From Glo-17 sp964637835 (GTDB taxonomy: Bacteria; Krumholzibacteriota; Krumholzibacteriia; LZORAL124-64-63), in assembly GCA_964637835.1 (NCBI GenBank), contig CAZWYF010000003.1:121431-185430 (forward strand): a DNA stretch of 64,000 nucleotides, written 5' to 3'. Each line of letters starts with the position of its first letter. Within the stretch, counting starts at the first letter, position 1. Position numbers and translations under genes: made by a program. The notes under the pieces are model-generated. The model saw nothing but the letters and a program-made list of their open reading frames with translations. It was not told where the DNA came from and searched no databases. Positions 1 to 11,158 of this stretch are shown here, piece by piece.

Positions 1-309
1 CGAGCGGACCAGCTGCTGGCTGCCGTGGAACTCTCCGACCGGGCGGATCATTACCCGGGCGAGCTCTCCGGTGGCGAGCAGCAACGGGTCGCCGTGGCCC
101 GGGCCTTCATGAACCGTCCGCAGGCGATCCTGGCCGACGAGCCCTTCGGCAACCTGGATCGGGCCAAGGGCGCCCGGCTCAGCGACCTGCTCTTCGAGCT
201 GCGCGACCGCGAGGGGACGGCCCTGGTGATCGTCACCCACGATCCCGACCTCGCCGCCCGGGCCGATCGGATCCTGGAACTGGACCGGGGGATGCTGGTG
301 CCGGCCTGA
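1..309 (+). CDS. lolD: ABC transporter ATP-binding protein, LolD-like (5' truncated by window edge)
   Basis: Only the last 102 codons are in the window; the frame is open from base 1, so the start lies upstream. The ABC signature LSGGEQQR, the Walker B stretch ILADEPFGNLD with its catalytic Glu, and the switch-region VIVTHD are all present, so this is the C-terminal half of a complete nucleotide-binding domain. The NLD after Walker B is typical of the LolD/MacB/FtsE group; LolD energises release of lipoproteins from the inner membrane with LolC/LolE. No permease gene is visible. mcsA follows after 34 bases. LolD is the best guess for a diderm; a MacB- or FtsE-type ATPase cannot be excluded. 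Confidence 0.75.
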   Translation, partial: RADQLLAAVELSDRADHYPGELSGGEQQRVAVARAFMNRPQAILADEPFGNLDRAKGARLSDLLFELRDREGTALVIVTHDPDLAARADRILELDRGMLVPA

Positions 310-343
310 GGGAGCCGGGATCCGCACGCGGGAAGGAGGCCTC

Positions 344-895
344 ATGAAGTGCGAGCGCTGTGGCCGCCGGCAGGCGGCGGTGAAGTACATCGAGGTGGAG
401 GAGGGCGTCAAGCGGAGCCGCTGGCTGTGCGAGGAGTGCGCCGCCGAGGAGGGCGCGCAGGCGCCCGCGGCCGACGAGGTGGTCTCCAGTCATCTGCAGG
501 CCTTCCTCGGCGAATCCGGCGAGGTGCAGGAGCAGGCGCCCGACGCCCTGGCGGCTTGCCCCGCCTGTGGTGCCGACCTCTCCCAGCTCCACGAGATCGG
601 CCGACTGGGTTGCCCTCACTGCTACCAGCATTTCCGGGAGGAGCTGCTGCCGGTGCTCCGGCGCTATCACCGCGCCACCGTCCACCTGGGCAAGGCGCCA
701 CGCGCCCATGGACCGCGGGCGGTGCTGCGCCGGGAGATCGGCCAGCTGCGCAGCGCCCTGGAGGCGGCGGTGGCCGGCGAGAGCTACGAGGAGGCCGCGC
801 GCCTGCGCGACCTCATCGCGGCCCGCCAGGCCTCGTTGAGCGAGGCCGGCGAGTCCGGCGGCGGCGACACCGATCCCGACGAGCCGGAGGCCTGA
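344..895 (+). CDS. mcsA: McsA, zinc-binding activator of protein arginine kinase
   Basis: 183 residues. The N-terminal half carries CxxC pairs typical of McsA (C3/C6, C29/C32, then CPAC and CPHC near residues 71-93), which would bind zinc. The last ~40 residues form a UVR domain (motif ESYEEAARLRDLI). In Bacillus, McsA activates the arginine kinase McsB and helps deliver substrates to ClpCP. The ATG has an AGGAGG-type ribosome site about 6 bases upstream. mcsB starts two bases after the stop, and clpC follows, which is the same gene order as in Firmicutes but without ctsR. The family call is clear; the regulatory role in this organism is inferred from context. Confidence 0.92.
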   Translation: MKCERCGRRQAAVKYIEVEEGVKRSRWLCEECAAEEGAQAPAADEVVSSHLQAFLGESGEVQEQAPDALAACPACGADLSQLHEIGRLGCPHCYQHFREELLPVLRRYHRATVHLGKAPRAHGPRAVLRREIGQLRSALEAAVAGESYEEAARLRDLIAARQASLSEAGESGGGDTDPDEPEA

Positions 896-897
896 CC

Positions 898-1950
898 ATG
901 TTCCTGGACGGCGCCTGGCAGCACCCGGCGAGCTGGCTCGATGGTTCGGGTGCGGCCGCCGACATCGTCGTCAGCACCCGTGTGCGCCTGGCGCGCAACC
1001 TGGACGGCGTCCGCTTCACCCACCGGGATGGGGAGACCCAGCTGAACCGGCAGCGCCGGCGGCTCGCCGAGCAGCTCCGCGCCTGCGGCGGCTTCCATGA
1101 CGCGTGGTCCCTGGACCTGGCGATCCTCGAGCCCGTGGAGCGCCGGGCGCTGCAGGAGATGCACCTGGCGAGCCCGGATCTGCTGCGCGAGCCGGAGGGA
1201 CGCGGCCTGGTGGTCTCCCGGGATCGGACCCGGGCGGTGATGATCAACGAGGAGGATCATCTGCGCGTGCAGGTCTTCCGCTCGGGCTTCGACCCGCTGG
1301 TGGCCTGTGGCGATGCGCTGGCCTGCGACGCCGAGCTGGAGCAGGAGCTGGATTTCGCCTACAGCGAGGAGTTCGGCTACCTGACGGCCTGCCCCACCAA
1401 TCTGGGAACCGGATGCCGGCTGTCGGTGTTGATCCATCTGCCGGGCCTGGTGCTCGGCGGCGAGATCGAGAAGGTCCTCAATTCCCTGCGCCAGATGCAA
1501 TTCGCCGTGCGCGGACTGTTCGGGGAGGGCAGCCCCGCTCGCGGCGCACTGTTCCAGATCTCCAACCTCGCCACCCTCGGCCGCAGCGAACAGGATCTCG
1601 CGGCGGAGTTCGCCCGCCACGTGGCCAAGGTGGTGCAGTACGAGCGCATGGCCACCGAGCGGCTCTTCCGTCGCGACGGCGCGGCGGTGGAGGATCTGGC
1701 GCACCGGGCGCTGGCCATCCTGCAGCACGCGCGGCTGCTGACCAGCCAGGAGGCGTTCGATCGGCTCAGCCAGGTCCGACTCGGCGTCCTCCTGGACATC
1801 CTGCCACGGATCGGCATGGGGCGGCTCAATCAGGCCCTGGTCTGTCATCAATCGGCCCATCTCCAGCTGGCGGCGGAGAAGGCGCTCGCTCCGGCGGAGC
1901 GCGCGGCGCGCCGCGCCGACCTGCTGCGGGGGCTGCTGCGCGGCGTCTGA
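898..1950 (+). CDS. mcsB: McsB, protein-arginine kinase
   Basis: 350 residues, the usual family length. The phosphagen-kinase fold is shown by VVSTRVRLARN (residues 24-34), which binds ATP phosphates, by NEED (117-120), and by the CPTNLGTG loop with the likely catalytic Cys165. McsB phosphorylates arginines on proteins and marks them for ClpCP. An open frame runs upstream through mcsA, but the ATG right after the mcsA stop gives the normal N terminus and is chosen. It is translationally close-coupled to mcsA. A 135-base gap with a possible promoter separates it from clpC. Confidence 0.94.
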   Translation: MFLDGAWQHPASWLDGSGAAADIVVSTRVRLARNLDGVRFTHRDGETQLNRQRRRLAEQLRACGGFHDAWSLDLAILEPVERRALQEMHLASPDLLREPEGRGLVVSRDRTRAVMINEEDHLRVQVFRSGFDPLVACGDALACDAELEQELDFAYSEEFGYLTACPTNLGTGCRLSVLIHLPGLVLGGEIEKVLNSLRQMQFAVRGLFGEGSPARGALFQISNLATLGRSEQDLAAEFARHVAKVVQYERMATERLFRRDGAAVEDLAHRALAILQHARLLTSQEAFDRLSQVRLGVLLDILPRIGMGRLNQALVCHQSAHLQLAAEKALAPAERAARRADLLRGLLRGV

Positions 1951-2012
1951 TCCCGCCGCGGCTCAAGGATCACCGCCAGGGGCCGATCACCGCAAGAGCG
2001 ACCGCGCCCGGA

Positions 2013-2042
2013 TTGGCGCGGGCCTCGGCAATCCTCTATCTT
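2013..2042 (+). promoter_or_regulatory. Possible sigma-70-type promoter for clpC
   Basis: TTGGCG at 2013-2018 and TATCTT at 2037-2042 are 18 bases apart in the mcsB-clpC gap, about 45 bases before the clpC start. No CtsR-type direct heptad repeat is obvious nearby. Match to consensus is moderate. Confidence 0.35.
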
Positions 2043-2085
2043 GGCCATGAGGAAGCTGGCCACCCCACGAACGGAGGCGACGCGG

Positions 2086-4545
<2,460 letters not shown>

Positions 4546-4593
4546 ACCGGCGCCGCCGCCCCACCGGCGGCGGTGCGACGAACTCCCCCGCCG

Positions 4594-4623
4594 ACGGCCC
4601 CCGCAACGCCCTGCGGGGGCCGT
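4594..4623 (+). terminator. Rho-independent-type hairpin after clpC
   Basis: A perfect 12-base stem (4594-4605 with 4612-4623, arm ACGGCCCCCGCA) closes a six-base loop about 50 bases past the clpC stop. The following T-run is short (TTT inside CCGTTTCC), so efficiency is uncertain. It separates the clpC unit from the bamA operon. Confidence 0.6.
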
Positions 4624-4816
4624 TTCCGGGCTACCCAAGCCCGGTTTCATGGGCTATATTGCGCCGTTGATCCGCGGGCATGGGTGGGAACCCCTGGCCC
4701 GCGGGGTTGTAGAAGGCGAGGATTTCCCGGCCAGCGGGCCGGCGTGAGCGACGGAGTGGACGGCCCGCCGACCGGTGCCCCGGACCCGCCCCACGGACAG
4801 GGAGCCGAACAGACCC

Positions 4817-7156
4817 ATGCCCTTCCCCGCCCCGCGTGGCCGCCATGCCAGCGTGCTCCTGACGCTGCTGCTCTTGCTGGCCGCCACCGTGAATGCCCAG
4901 AGCCTCGAGGATCTGCAGGGACGCGAGATCGTCGAGATCGACGTGGTCGGCGCCATGACCGTCAATCCGCGTCAGGTCACGGCGTGGGCGGCCCTGGAGA
5001 CCGGTCAGACCGTCAACCGGAACCTCATCGCCGGCGCCATGCGGCGGCTGTTCGCCACCCGCAAGTTCAGCGACATCTTCATCTACGGGCAGCCCGTCCC
5101 CGGCGGGGTCAAGCTGGTGATCAACCTGCGCGAGTTCCCGCGTGTGCGCAGCGTCCGCTTCACGGGCAACGACAAGGTCAAGGACAAGGACCTGCGCGAG
5201 GCGTTTCCCGTGCAGGTGGGCCAGTTCGCCAATCCCGCCGCCGTCCGCCGCGATCTGCAGCCGCTGCGCGAACTCTACTGGGAGAAGGGCTACTACAACG
5301 TGGCCATCAGCACCGATTCCTCCACCATCGACGCCAACAACATGCAGGACCTGGTGGTGGCCGTCGCCGAGGGCCCCAAGGTGCGCGTGGAGGAGATCCG
5401 GTTCGAGGGCAACGAGGTCCTCGGTGACGGCGACCTGCGCGGCGCCATGGAGCAGGGCACCACGGGCTTCCTCAGGGGCGGCGTGTTCAAGAAGCAGGTC
5501 TTCGAGGAGGATCGCGACCGGATCATCACCTACTGCAAGGATCACGGGTTCCTCGATGCGGAGGTCCAGCGGGTGGAACTGCTGCCGTATGAGGACCGCG
5601 AGGATCGGCTCGAGATCGTGATCCATCTGCGGGAGGGCCCGCAGTACATGGTGGGCGACGTGAACTGGGACGGCAATACCGTCTTCGACGATGTCACCGT
5701 CGCCGAGCAGATCTACCTGGTGCAGGGCGCGGTCTTCAAGGAGAAGGAGTACCTCGAGACCCTCGAGAACCTCCAGAGCCTCTACGCCGACCAGGGCTAC
5801 ATCTACATCGCCGTCGAGCCCCAGCGGGAGATCCGCGACCAGCAGGTCAACGTGGACTTCACCATCAGCGAGGGGCAGCCGGCGCGGGTGCGCGACATCC
5901 TCGTCTCCGGCAACACCAAGACCTACGACGAGGTCCTGCTTCGCGAGTTCCACATCTACCCCGGCGACGTCTTCAGCCGCCGGCGGATCGAGTACTCCGT
6001 CCGCGACGCCATGCAGAGCGGCTACTTCGAGGAGGTCCTGCCCGACTTCCGGCCCGTGGGCGATGGCGGCGACATCGACCTGATCTTCAAGGTCAAGGAG
6101 AAGCAGACGGGCCAGTTCATGTTCGGCGCCGCCTACAGCGCCGAGACCGCCGTCTCGGGCTTCATCCAGGTCCAGGAGACCAACTTCCGGGGCACCGGCC
6201 AGACCATCGGCGTCACCTGGCAGTTCGGCACCCGGCGCCGCTACGTGGACCTGAGCTTCACCGAGCCCTGGTTCCAGGGCAAGCCCATCCTGGTGGGGGC
6301 GGACCTCTTCGACCGCTACCAGTACAACTACGACGATTTCTACGAGAGCCGGGTCCGCGGCTTCAGCCTGCGCACGGGCATGCGCATCCCCGGCGCCCGT
6401 TTCACCAACGTGGGCCTGCGGTACGAGCTGTCGGAGACCCGCCTGAGCAACTTCAGCCGCAGCTACGTGGCCTATCTGGACGACCTCGAGGAGAGCCTGG
6501 GCACCAGCGGCGTGCCGTTCGAGCGCCTGGACGAGGTCGACTGGCCGCGATCCAAGAGCAGCATCCGGGCGACGGCCACCCGCAACAGCACCAACAACCC
6601 GTTCTTCCCCACGGCCGGTTCGCGCACCACCTACAGCTTCGAGCTGGCCGGTGGCCCCCTGGGTGGGGAGATCGCCTATCACGAGCACCAGTTCAAGACC
6701 AGCTACTACCAGCGCCTGCCCCTGGGCTTCGCCCTGAACACGCGGGGCATGTTCGGCGTGATCGAGGGCATCGACGGCGGGCCGGAGAACGTGCCGGATT
6801 ACGAGAAGTACCGTCTCGGCGGCAACCGTCTCTACCCGCTGCGCGGCTACCAGGACCTCGAGGTGGTGCCGCGCGGCAATCCCAGCTTCATCGGCGGCCG
6901 CGCCTATACCATCTTCAACGCCGAGGTGCTCTACCCGCTGACGCGGGCGGTGCAGCTGCTGACGTTCCTGGACATGGGCGACACCTGGAACAGCGTGGGG
7001 GAGGCCAACCTGGCCAATCTGCGCAAGGGTGCGGGTTTCGGCATCCGCGTCGAGGTGCCCATGATGGGAACCATCGGCTTCGACTACGGCTACGGCTTCG
7101 ACAAGGTGGGCGGACCCGGCTGGGAGCCGCACTTCAACATCGGGACCATGTTCTAG
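4817..7156 (+). CDS. bamA: BamA, outer-membrane protein assembly factor
   Basis: 779 residues. A signal peptide (hydrophobic LLTLLLLLAATVNAQ) is followed by about five POTRA repeats (to ~residue 420) and a C-terminal 16-strand barrel region. RGYQD near residue 675 corresponds to the conserved VRGF/IRGF loop-6 motif, and the protein ends in an aromatic-type sequence (NIGTMF) as outer-membrane barrels do. BamA inserts beta-barrel proteins into the outer membrane. The ATG follows GGGAG by about 13 bases; an in-frame GTG at 4775 would spoil the signal peptide. It heads an operon with ompH and the lpx genes. A TATATT at 4655-4660 could be a -10 box, but no good -35 is seen. Confidence 0.96.
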   Translation: MPFPAPRGRHASVLLTLLLLLAATVNAQSLEDLQGREIVEIDVVGAMTVNPRQVTAWAALETGQTVNRNLIAGAMRRLFATRKFSDIFIYGQPVPGGVKLVINLREFPRVRSVRFTGNDKVKDKDLREAFPVQVGQFANPAAVRRDLQPLRELYWEKGYYNVAISTDSSTIDANNMQDLVVAVAEGPKVRVEEIRFEGNEVLGDGDLRGAMEQGTTGFLRGGVFKKQVFEEDRDRIITYCKDHGFLDAEVQRVELLPYEDREDRLEIVIHLREGPQYMVGDVNWDGNTVFDDVTVAEQIYLVQGAVFKEKEYLETLENLQSLYADQGYIYIAVEPQREIRDQQVNVDFTISEGQPARVRDILVSGNTKTYDEVLLREFHIYPGDVFSRRRIEYSVRDAMQSGYFEEVLPDFRPVGDGGDIDLIFKVKEKQTGQFMFGAAYSAETAVSGFIQVQETNFRGTGQTIGVTWQFGTRRRYVDLSFTEPWFQGKPILVGADLFDRYQYNYDDFYESRVRGFSLRTGMRIPGARFTNVGLRYELSETRLSNFSRSYVAYLDDLEESLGTSGVPFERLDEVDWPRSKSSIRATATRNSTNNPFFPTAGSRTTYSFELAGGPLGGEIAYHEHQFKTSYYQRLPLGFALNTRGMFGVIEGIDGGPENVPDYEKYRLGGNRLYPLRGYQDLEVVPRGNPSFIGGRAYTIFNAEVLYPLTRAVQLLTFLDMGDTWNSVGEANLANLRKGAGFGIRVEVPMMGTIGFDYGYGFDKVGGPGWEPHFNIGTMF

Positions 7157-7181
7157 CCAGGACGGAAGAAGGAGACAGACC

Positions 7182-7724
7182 ATGCGGAACCTCACGAGAG
7201 GGCGACTGGCCCCGGCCGGCGCGTTGCTGACCCTGCTGATCCTGCTGGCCGCGGCCACCGGCGCCCGGGCCGAGAAGCCGCTGGGCGTGGTGGATTCGCA
7301 GCGGATCATCGAGGAATACGCCGCCGCCAAGGACGCCCAGGGCCAGGTGCGCGACTTCGTCCGCGAGCTGGAGAAGGAGATCGGCGAGAAGGAGCGCGAG
7401 CTGCAGCGGCTCTTCGAGGAGATCGAGAGCCAGAAGATGCTCCTGGGCGAGGACGCCCTCAACGCCAAGCTGCAGGAGGCCGAGCAGAAGCGGGCGGATT
7501 ATTTCCGCTTCCGCGAGCAGGTCGATCAGCGCGTGGACCAGGAGTACCAGGACAAGATGGGCCCCATCTACGACCAGGTGAAGACCATCGCCGACCGCAT
7601 CGGCCAGGAGGAGGGTTTCGGGGTGATCATCGACAGCGCGGCCTTCACCGTGCTCTACATCGACCCCGATGTGGATCTCACCAACCGCGTCCTCGAGGCC
7701 CTCGCTCGCGGTGACGACGATTGA
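7182..7724 (+). CDS. skp: OmpH/Skp family periplasmic chaperone
   Basis: 180 residues. An N-terminal signal peptide ends around ATGARAEK. It is followed by the short Skp start GVVDSQRIIEEY and a long charged coiled coil (residues ~55-120, EKEIGEKERELQRLFEEIES), then a short C-terminal strand region. Skp proteins form jellyfish-like trimers that hold unfolded outer-membrane proteins on the way to BamA. The start has GAAGGAGA eight bases upstream. Its place between bamA and lpxD is conserved across many diderms, which supports the call despite weak family sequence identity. Confidence 0.9.
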   Translation: MRNLTRGRLAPAGALLTLLILLAAATGARAEKPLGVVDSQRIIEEYAAAKDAQGQVRDFVRELEKEIGEKERELQRLFEEIESQKMLLGEDALNAKLQEAEQKRADYFRFREQVDQRVDQEYQDKMGPIYDQVKTIADRIGQEEGFGVIIDSAAFTVLYIDPDVDLTNRVLEALARGDDD

Positions 7725-7732
7725 TCGCGAGG

Positions 7733-7758
7733 TTGACAACGCGGAAACAGGTTGTCAA
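7733..7758. promoter_or_regulatory. Inverted repeat upstream of lpxD, possible operator or promoter element
   Basis: TTGACAAC (7733-7740) and GTTGTCAA (7751-7758) are exact inverted copies with a 10-base spacer, placed just after the ompH stop. The left arm contains a perfect -35 hexamer TTGACA. The best -10 candidate (TCAAAT, 7755-7760) is poor. This looks like a regulator site or a small hairpin rather than a plain promoter. Confidence 0.45.
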
Positions 7759-7789
7759 ATTCTTGTTAAGCATCGTCTTGGCTGTGGCG

Positions 7790-7817
7790 CCCCCCTTGGC
7801 CGTGCGGCGAAGGGGGG
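7790..7817 (+). terminator. GC-rich hairpin in the lpxD leader
   Basis: CCCCCCTT (7790-7797) pairs with AAGGGGGG (7810-7817) around a 12-base loop. No T-run follows, so it may be a weak terminator or attenuator, or a structure that hides the purine-rich stretch before the upstream ATG at 7827. Confidence 0.35.
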
Positions 7818-7853
7818 CCCGTCTGAATGAGCCGGAATACTGGAGGACCCCGG

Positions 7854-8891
7854 GTGGATCCCGTGCGCCTGTCTGACCTGGCCCGCGAGCTGGACGCCGA
7901 ACTGATCGGCGACGGCGACGTCGTGGTCCGCGGTGTCGCGGGGCTGGAGCACGCCGGCCCCGGGGAGATCACCTTCGTCACGCGGGCGTCGTTGATCCGC
8001 CGCCTGGGCGACTGCGCCGCCGCCGCCGTGATCGTGGGCCCGGATGTCGAGCCCGATCGGCCCGCCTTGCGCGTGGCGGATCCGTATCGCACCTTCTCCC
8101 GGCTGCTCGCGCGGGCGGCGCCGCCGCTGGACCGTCTCTTCCCGCCGGGGACCCATTCCACGGCGGTGGTCGATCCGGAGGCCGACGTGGCCCCGGGCGG
8201 CAGCGTGGGGCCCTACGCCGTGGTGGGCGCGGGCTGCCGGGTGGGCCCTGGCACCAGGCTGGGCAGCCACGTGGTCCTCGAGCCCGACGTCACCGTCGGC
8301 GGCGATTGCCTGCTCTACGCGCACAGCGTGGTGCGCACGGGCTGCCAGCTGGGCGACCGGGTGATCCTGCACCCGGGCTGCGTGGTGGGCGCCGACGGTT
8401 TCGGCTACCTGCCGGGGCCCGGAGGACTGGAGAAGATCCCGCAGGTGGGGATCGTGGTGCTCGCGGACGACGTCGAGCTCGGCGCCGGCACCTGCGTCGA
8501 CCGGGCCACCACCGGCCGGACCGTCATCGGACCGGGCACCAAGCTGGACAACCTGGTCCAGGTGGGGCACAACGTGCGGATCGGTCGTCACAGCGTCTTC
8601 AGCGCCCAGACCGGGATCTCCGGGAGTTGCGAGATCGGTGACGGGGTGACCATGGGAGGCCAGGTCGGCCTCGGCGACCACCTCAAGATCGGCGACGGCG
8701 TCAAGGTGGGCGGGAAGTCGGGCGTCCACAAGGATGTGGCGGCCGGCGAGACGGTCTTCGGCTATCCGGCCCTGGATGCGGCCGAATCCATGCGCATCGC
8801 CGCGGCGCTCCGGCGCCTGCCGGAACTGATGCGGACGGTGGCTCGCCTGGAGAAGCAGGCGGGACGCGAGACGCCCGAGAAGGACGGCTAG
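7854..8891 (+). CDS. lpxD: LpxD, UDP-3-O-acylglucosamine N-acyltransferase
   Basis: 345 residues. The N-terminal uridine-binding domain (1-~100) is followed by many hexapeptide repeats of a left-handed beta helix (~105-310) and a C-terminal helix. The catalytic histidine lies in QVGHNV at residue 239, the same number as in E. coli LpxD. LpxD adds the N-linked hydroxyacyl chain in lipid A synthesis. The GTG at 7854 is preferred because GGAGG lies seven bases upstream and the numbering matches the family. An in-frame ATG at 7827 would add nine residues and has only a G-run as ribosome site. lpxC-fabZ begins six bases after the stop. Confidence 0.93.
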   Translation: MDPVRLSDLARELDAELIGDGDVVVRGVAGLEHAGPGEITFVTRASLIRRLGDCAAAAVIVGPDVEPDRPALRVADPYRTFSRLLARAAPPLDRLFPPGTHSTAVVDPEADVAPGGSVGPYAVVGAGCRVGPGTRLGSHVVLEPDVTVGGDCLLYAHSVVRTGCQLGDRVILHPGCVVGADGFGYLPGPGGLEKIPQVGIVVLADDVELGAGTCVDRATTGRTVIGPGTKLDNLVQVGHNVRIGRHSVFSAQTGISGSCEIGDGVTMGGQVGLGDHLKIGDGVKVGGKSGVHKDVAAGETVFGYPALDAAESMRIAAALRRLPELMRTVARLEKQAGRETPEKDG

Positions 8892-8897
8892 GACGAG

Positions 8898-10211
8898 ATG
8901 CTCTGGCTCCAGAAGACCATCGGCACCGCGGTGTCCGTCGAGGGCGTGGGCCTGCACACGGGGGAGACCTCGCGGCTGACCCTGCGACCGGCCGGGTTGA
9001 ACACCGGTCTGGTGTTCCACGTGCGGACCACCGCCGGCGTCACCGAGATTCCGGCCAGCATCGAGAACGTGCCTCGTGGCGAAGACGCCGTGCGCAACAC
9101 CACCCTGGCCCGCGGCGACGTCCGCATCCACACGGTGGAGCACGTGCTGGCCGCGCTCTATGGCCTGGGCGTGACCAACTGCATCCTCGAGCTGGAGGGC
9201 CGCGAGCCGCCCATCACCACCTGCGGCAGCAGCCTGCCCTACGTGGAGGCGGTGCAGCGGGCCGGTGTGGTGACCCAGGGCGCACCGGCCGGTCACTACC
9301 GGCTGGGCAAGGAACTGGCCTGGCGGCAGGGCGACGTGGAGATCATCGCCGAGCCCGCCGATTGCCTGCGCCTGACCATGTCGGTCACCTACGACGATCC
9401 CCTGGTCGGGACGCAGGAGGCCAGCTACGAGATCCGGCCCGACACGTTCCTGCGCGAGCTGGCGCCGGCGCGGACCTTCGCCTTCATGGAGGACGTCCGC
9501 AAGCTGCGGGAGATGGGCTATGCCCAGGGCGGCTCGCTGGAGACGGCCGTGGTCATCGAGGACGGCGCCCTCGCCGGCGGCCAGCAGTTCCGCTTCCCGG
9601 ACGAGGTGGTGCGCCACAAGATCCTGGATCTGCTCGGCGACCTGGCCCTGCTGGGCATGCCGCTGCAGGCCCACGTGCGCGCGCGGCGGTCGGGCCACAC
9701 CGCCCACGCCGAGTTCACCCGGCTGCTCGCCGACCGCGAGCGACGCAGCAACCGCATCTTCCCCCGGCGCGCGCCGGAGGACTTCGACATCGCGACGATC
9801 CTCGAGATCATGCCGCACCGGTACCCGCTGCTGCTGGTCGATCGGGTGGTGTCCCTGGTGCCCGGCGAGCGGGTCACCGGGATCAAGAACGTGACCATCA
9901 ACGAGCCCTTCTTCGAGGGCCATTTCCCCGGCCATCCCATCATGCCCGGCGTCCTCATCCTGGAGGCCATGGCGCAGGCGGGCGGGGTCTTGCTGCTGAC
10001 CAGCGTCGAGGATCCCCGCGGCAAGCTGGTCTACTTCAGTGGCATCGACGGGGCCCGTTTCCGGCGGCCGGTGTTGCCGGGTGATGTCTTGACGCTCGAG
10101 TGTGAGCTGGTCAAGCTCAGGGGGCCCATCTGCAAGATGCGTGGAACCGCCCGCGTCGGTGACGAGAAGGTCGCCGAGGCGGATCTCATGGCGTCGATCG
10201 TCGACGCCTGA
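8898..10211 (+). CDS. lpxC/fabZ: LpxC-FabZ fusion: deacetylase plus 3-hydroxyacyl-ACP dehydratase
   Basis: 437 residues with two complete enzymes. Residues 1-~285 are LpxC, which removes acetate from UDP-3-O-acyl-GlcNAc, the committed lipid A step. Its zinc ligands are H82 (HTVEHV), H240 and D244 (RHKILDLLGD), and the acid H267 is in SGHTAHAEF. Residues ~295-437 are FabZ, with the hot-dog motif GHFPGHPIMPG (catalytic H346) and E356. The fusion is well known in Bacteroidetes and relatives and may couple hydroxyacyl supply in fatty acid synthesis to LPS synthesis. All key residues are intact in both halves. Confidence 0.95.
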   Translation: MLWLQKTIGTAVSVEGVGLHTGETSRLTLRPAGLNTGLVFHVRTTAGVTEIPASIENVPRGEDAVRNTTLARGDVRIHTVEHVLAALYGLGVTNCILELEGREPPITTCGSSLPYVEAVQRAGVVTQGAPAGHYRLGKELAWRQGDVEIIAEPADCLRLTMSVTYDDPLVGTQEASYEIRPDTFLRELAPARTFAFMEDVRKLREMGYAQGGSLETAVVIEDGALAGGQQFRFPDEVVRHKILDLLGDLALLGMPLQAHVRARRSGHTAHAEFTRLLADRERRSNRIFPRRAPEDFDIATILEIMPHRYPLLLVDRVVSLVPGERVTGIKNVTINEPFFEGHFPGHPIMPGVLILEAMAQAGGVLLLTSVEDPRGKLVYFSGIDGARFRRPVLPGDVLTLECELVKLRGPICKMRGTARVGDEKVAEADLMASIVDA

Positions 10212-10238
10212 GCCGCGCACTCAAGGAGGACTGAGATC

Positions 10239-11114
10239 GTGGAGCCCATCAAGTTCAACCGTCCAGCCGGTCCGCGGCCCGTGCGCGCGGCCGAGATCCA
10301 TCCCTCGGCCGTGGTGCATCCGGACGCCCGGCTCGGTCATGACGTGCAGGTCGGACCGCACGCCGTGATCGGGTCGCAGGTGCGGATCGGCAACGGCTGC
10401 CTCATCGGGCCCGCGGCGGTCCTCGACGGCAACGTCACGCTCGGTGACGAGTGCCGTGTCGGCCCCTCGGTGATGATCACCGGCAACACGGTGATCGGCC
10501 GCGGCAACCGTTTCTTCCACGGAGCCTCCATCGGCAACGACCCCCAGGATCTCAAGTTCCAGGGGGAGGAGACGTGGCTGGAGATCGGGGACGACAACGT
10601 CATCCGCGAGTTCTGTACCGTGCACCTGGCCGCCGGCGAGGGCGAGAAGACCCGTGTGGGCAGCAACAACCTGCTCATGGCCTACGTGCACATCGCGCAC
10701 AACTGCGTGATCCACGACCGGGTGGTCATCGCCAATGCGGTGAACATCGCCGGGCACGTGGAAGTGGAGAACTTCGCGACCATCGGCGGCATGACGCCGG
10801 TACACCAGTTCGTCCGGATCGGCGCCTACAGCATGGTCGGTGGCGGCAGCCGCCTGCCGCAGGACGTGCCACCCTTCGTGCGCGTGGCAGGCAATCCGGT
10901 GGAGGTCTGCGGCATCAACAGCATCGGGCTGAAGCGTCGCAACTTCCCGGACGAGGAGCTGCTGAACATCAAGAAGGCCTACCGTCTGCTCTACCGGTCG
11001 GGCCTGAACGTGCGTCAGGCGGTCGAGCGCATCGCGAGCGACTGCGATCTGTCGCGGAGCATCGAGGACCTGCTCGAGTTCATCCGCCGTTCCGAGCGGG
11101 GAATCGTTCGCTGA
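10239..11114 (+). CDS. lpxA: LpxA, UDP-GlcNAc O-acyltransferase
   Basis: 291 residues. Hexapeptide repeats (residues ~18-200) form a left-handed beta helix, and a C-terminal helical domain follows (KKAYRLLYRSG). The catalytic His is H154 in VHIAHNC, matching E. coli H125. LpxA performs the first, reversible O-acylation of UDP-GlcNAc. The start is GTG with AAGGAGGA eight bases upstream, so the N terminus carries about 18 more residues than usual LpxA. It sits 27 bases after lpxC-fabZ and is followed by lpxB. Confidence 0.94.
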   Translation: MEPIKFNRPAGPRPVRAAEIHPSAVVHPDARLGHDVQVGPHAVIGSQVRIGNGCLIGPAAVLDGNVTLGDECRVGPSVMITGNTVIGRGNRFFHGASIGNDPQDLKFQGEETWLEIGDDNVIREFCTVHLAAGEGEKTRVGSNNLLMAYVHIAHNCVIHDRVVIANAVNIAGHVEVENFATIGGMTPVHQFVRIGAYSMVGGGSRLPQDVPPFVRVAGNPVEVCGINSIGLKRRNFPDEELLNIKKAYRLLYRSGLNVRQAVERIASDCDLSRSIEDLLEFIRRSERGIVR

Positions 11115-11158
11115 GCCGCCGCGGACGCCCGGGCGTCCCGGCGGATGCGTGAGGACGT

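Noticed and set aside
4631..7468. 945-codon open frame on the minus strand opposite bamA
   Set aside because: Low-complexity His/Asp/Gly/Val-rich translation typical of antisense GC-rich DNA; bamA motifs are on the other strand.
7827..7853. ATG at 7827 as the lpxD start
   Set aside because: Possible, but GTG 7854 has GGAGG at ideal spacing and puts the catalytic His at residue 239 as in E. coli.
7755..10220. 821-codon open frame on the minus strand opposite lpxD and lpxC-fabZ
   Set aside because: Same antisense artefact; no recognisable domain and no ribosome site.
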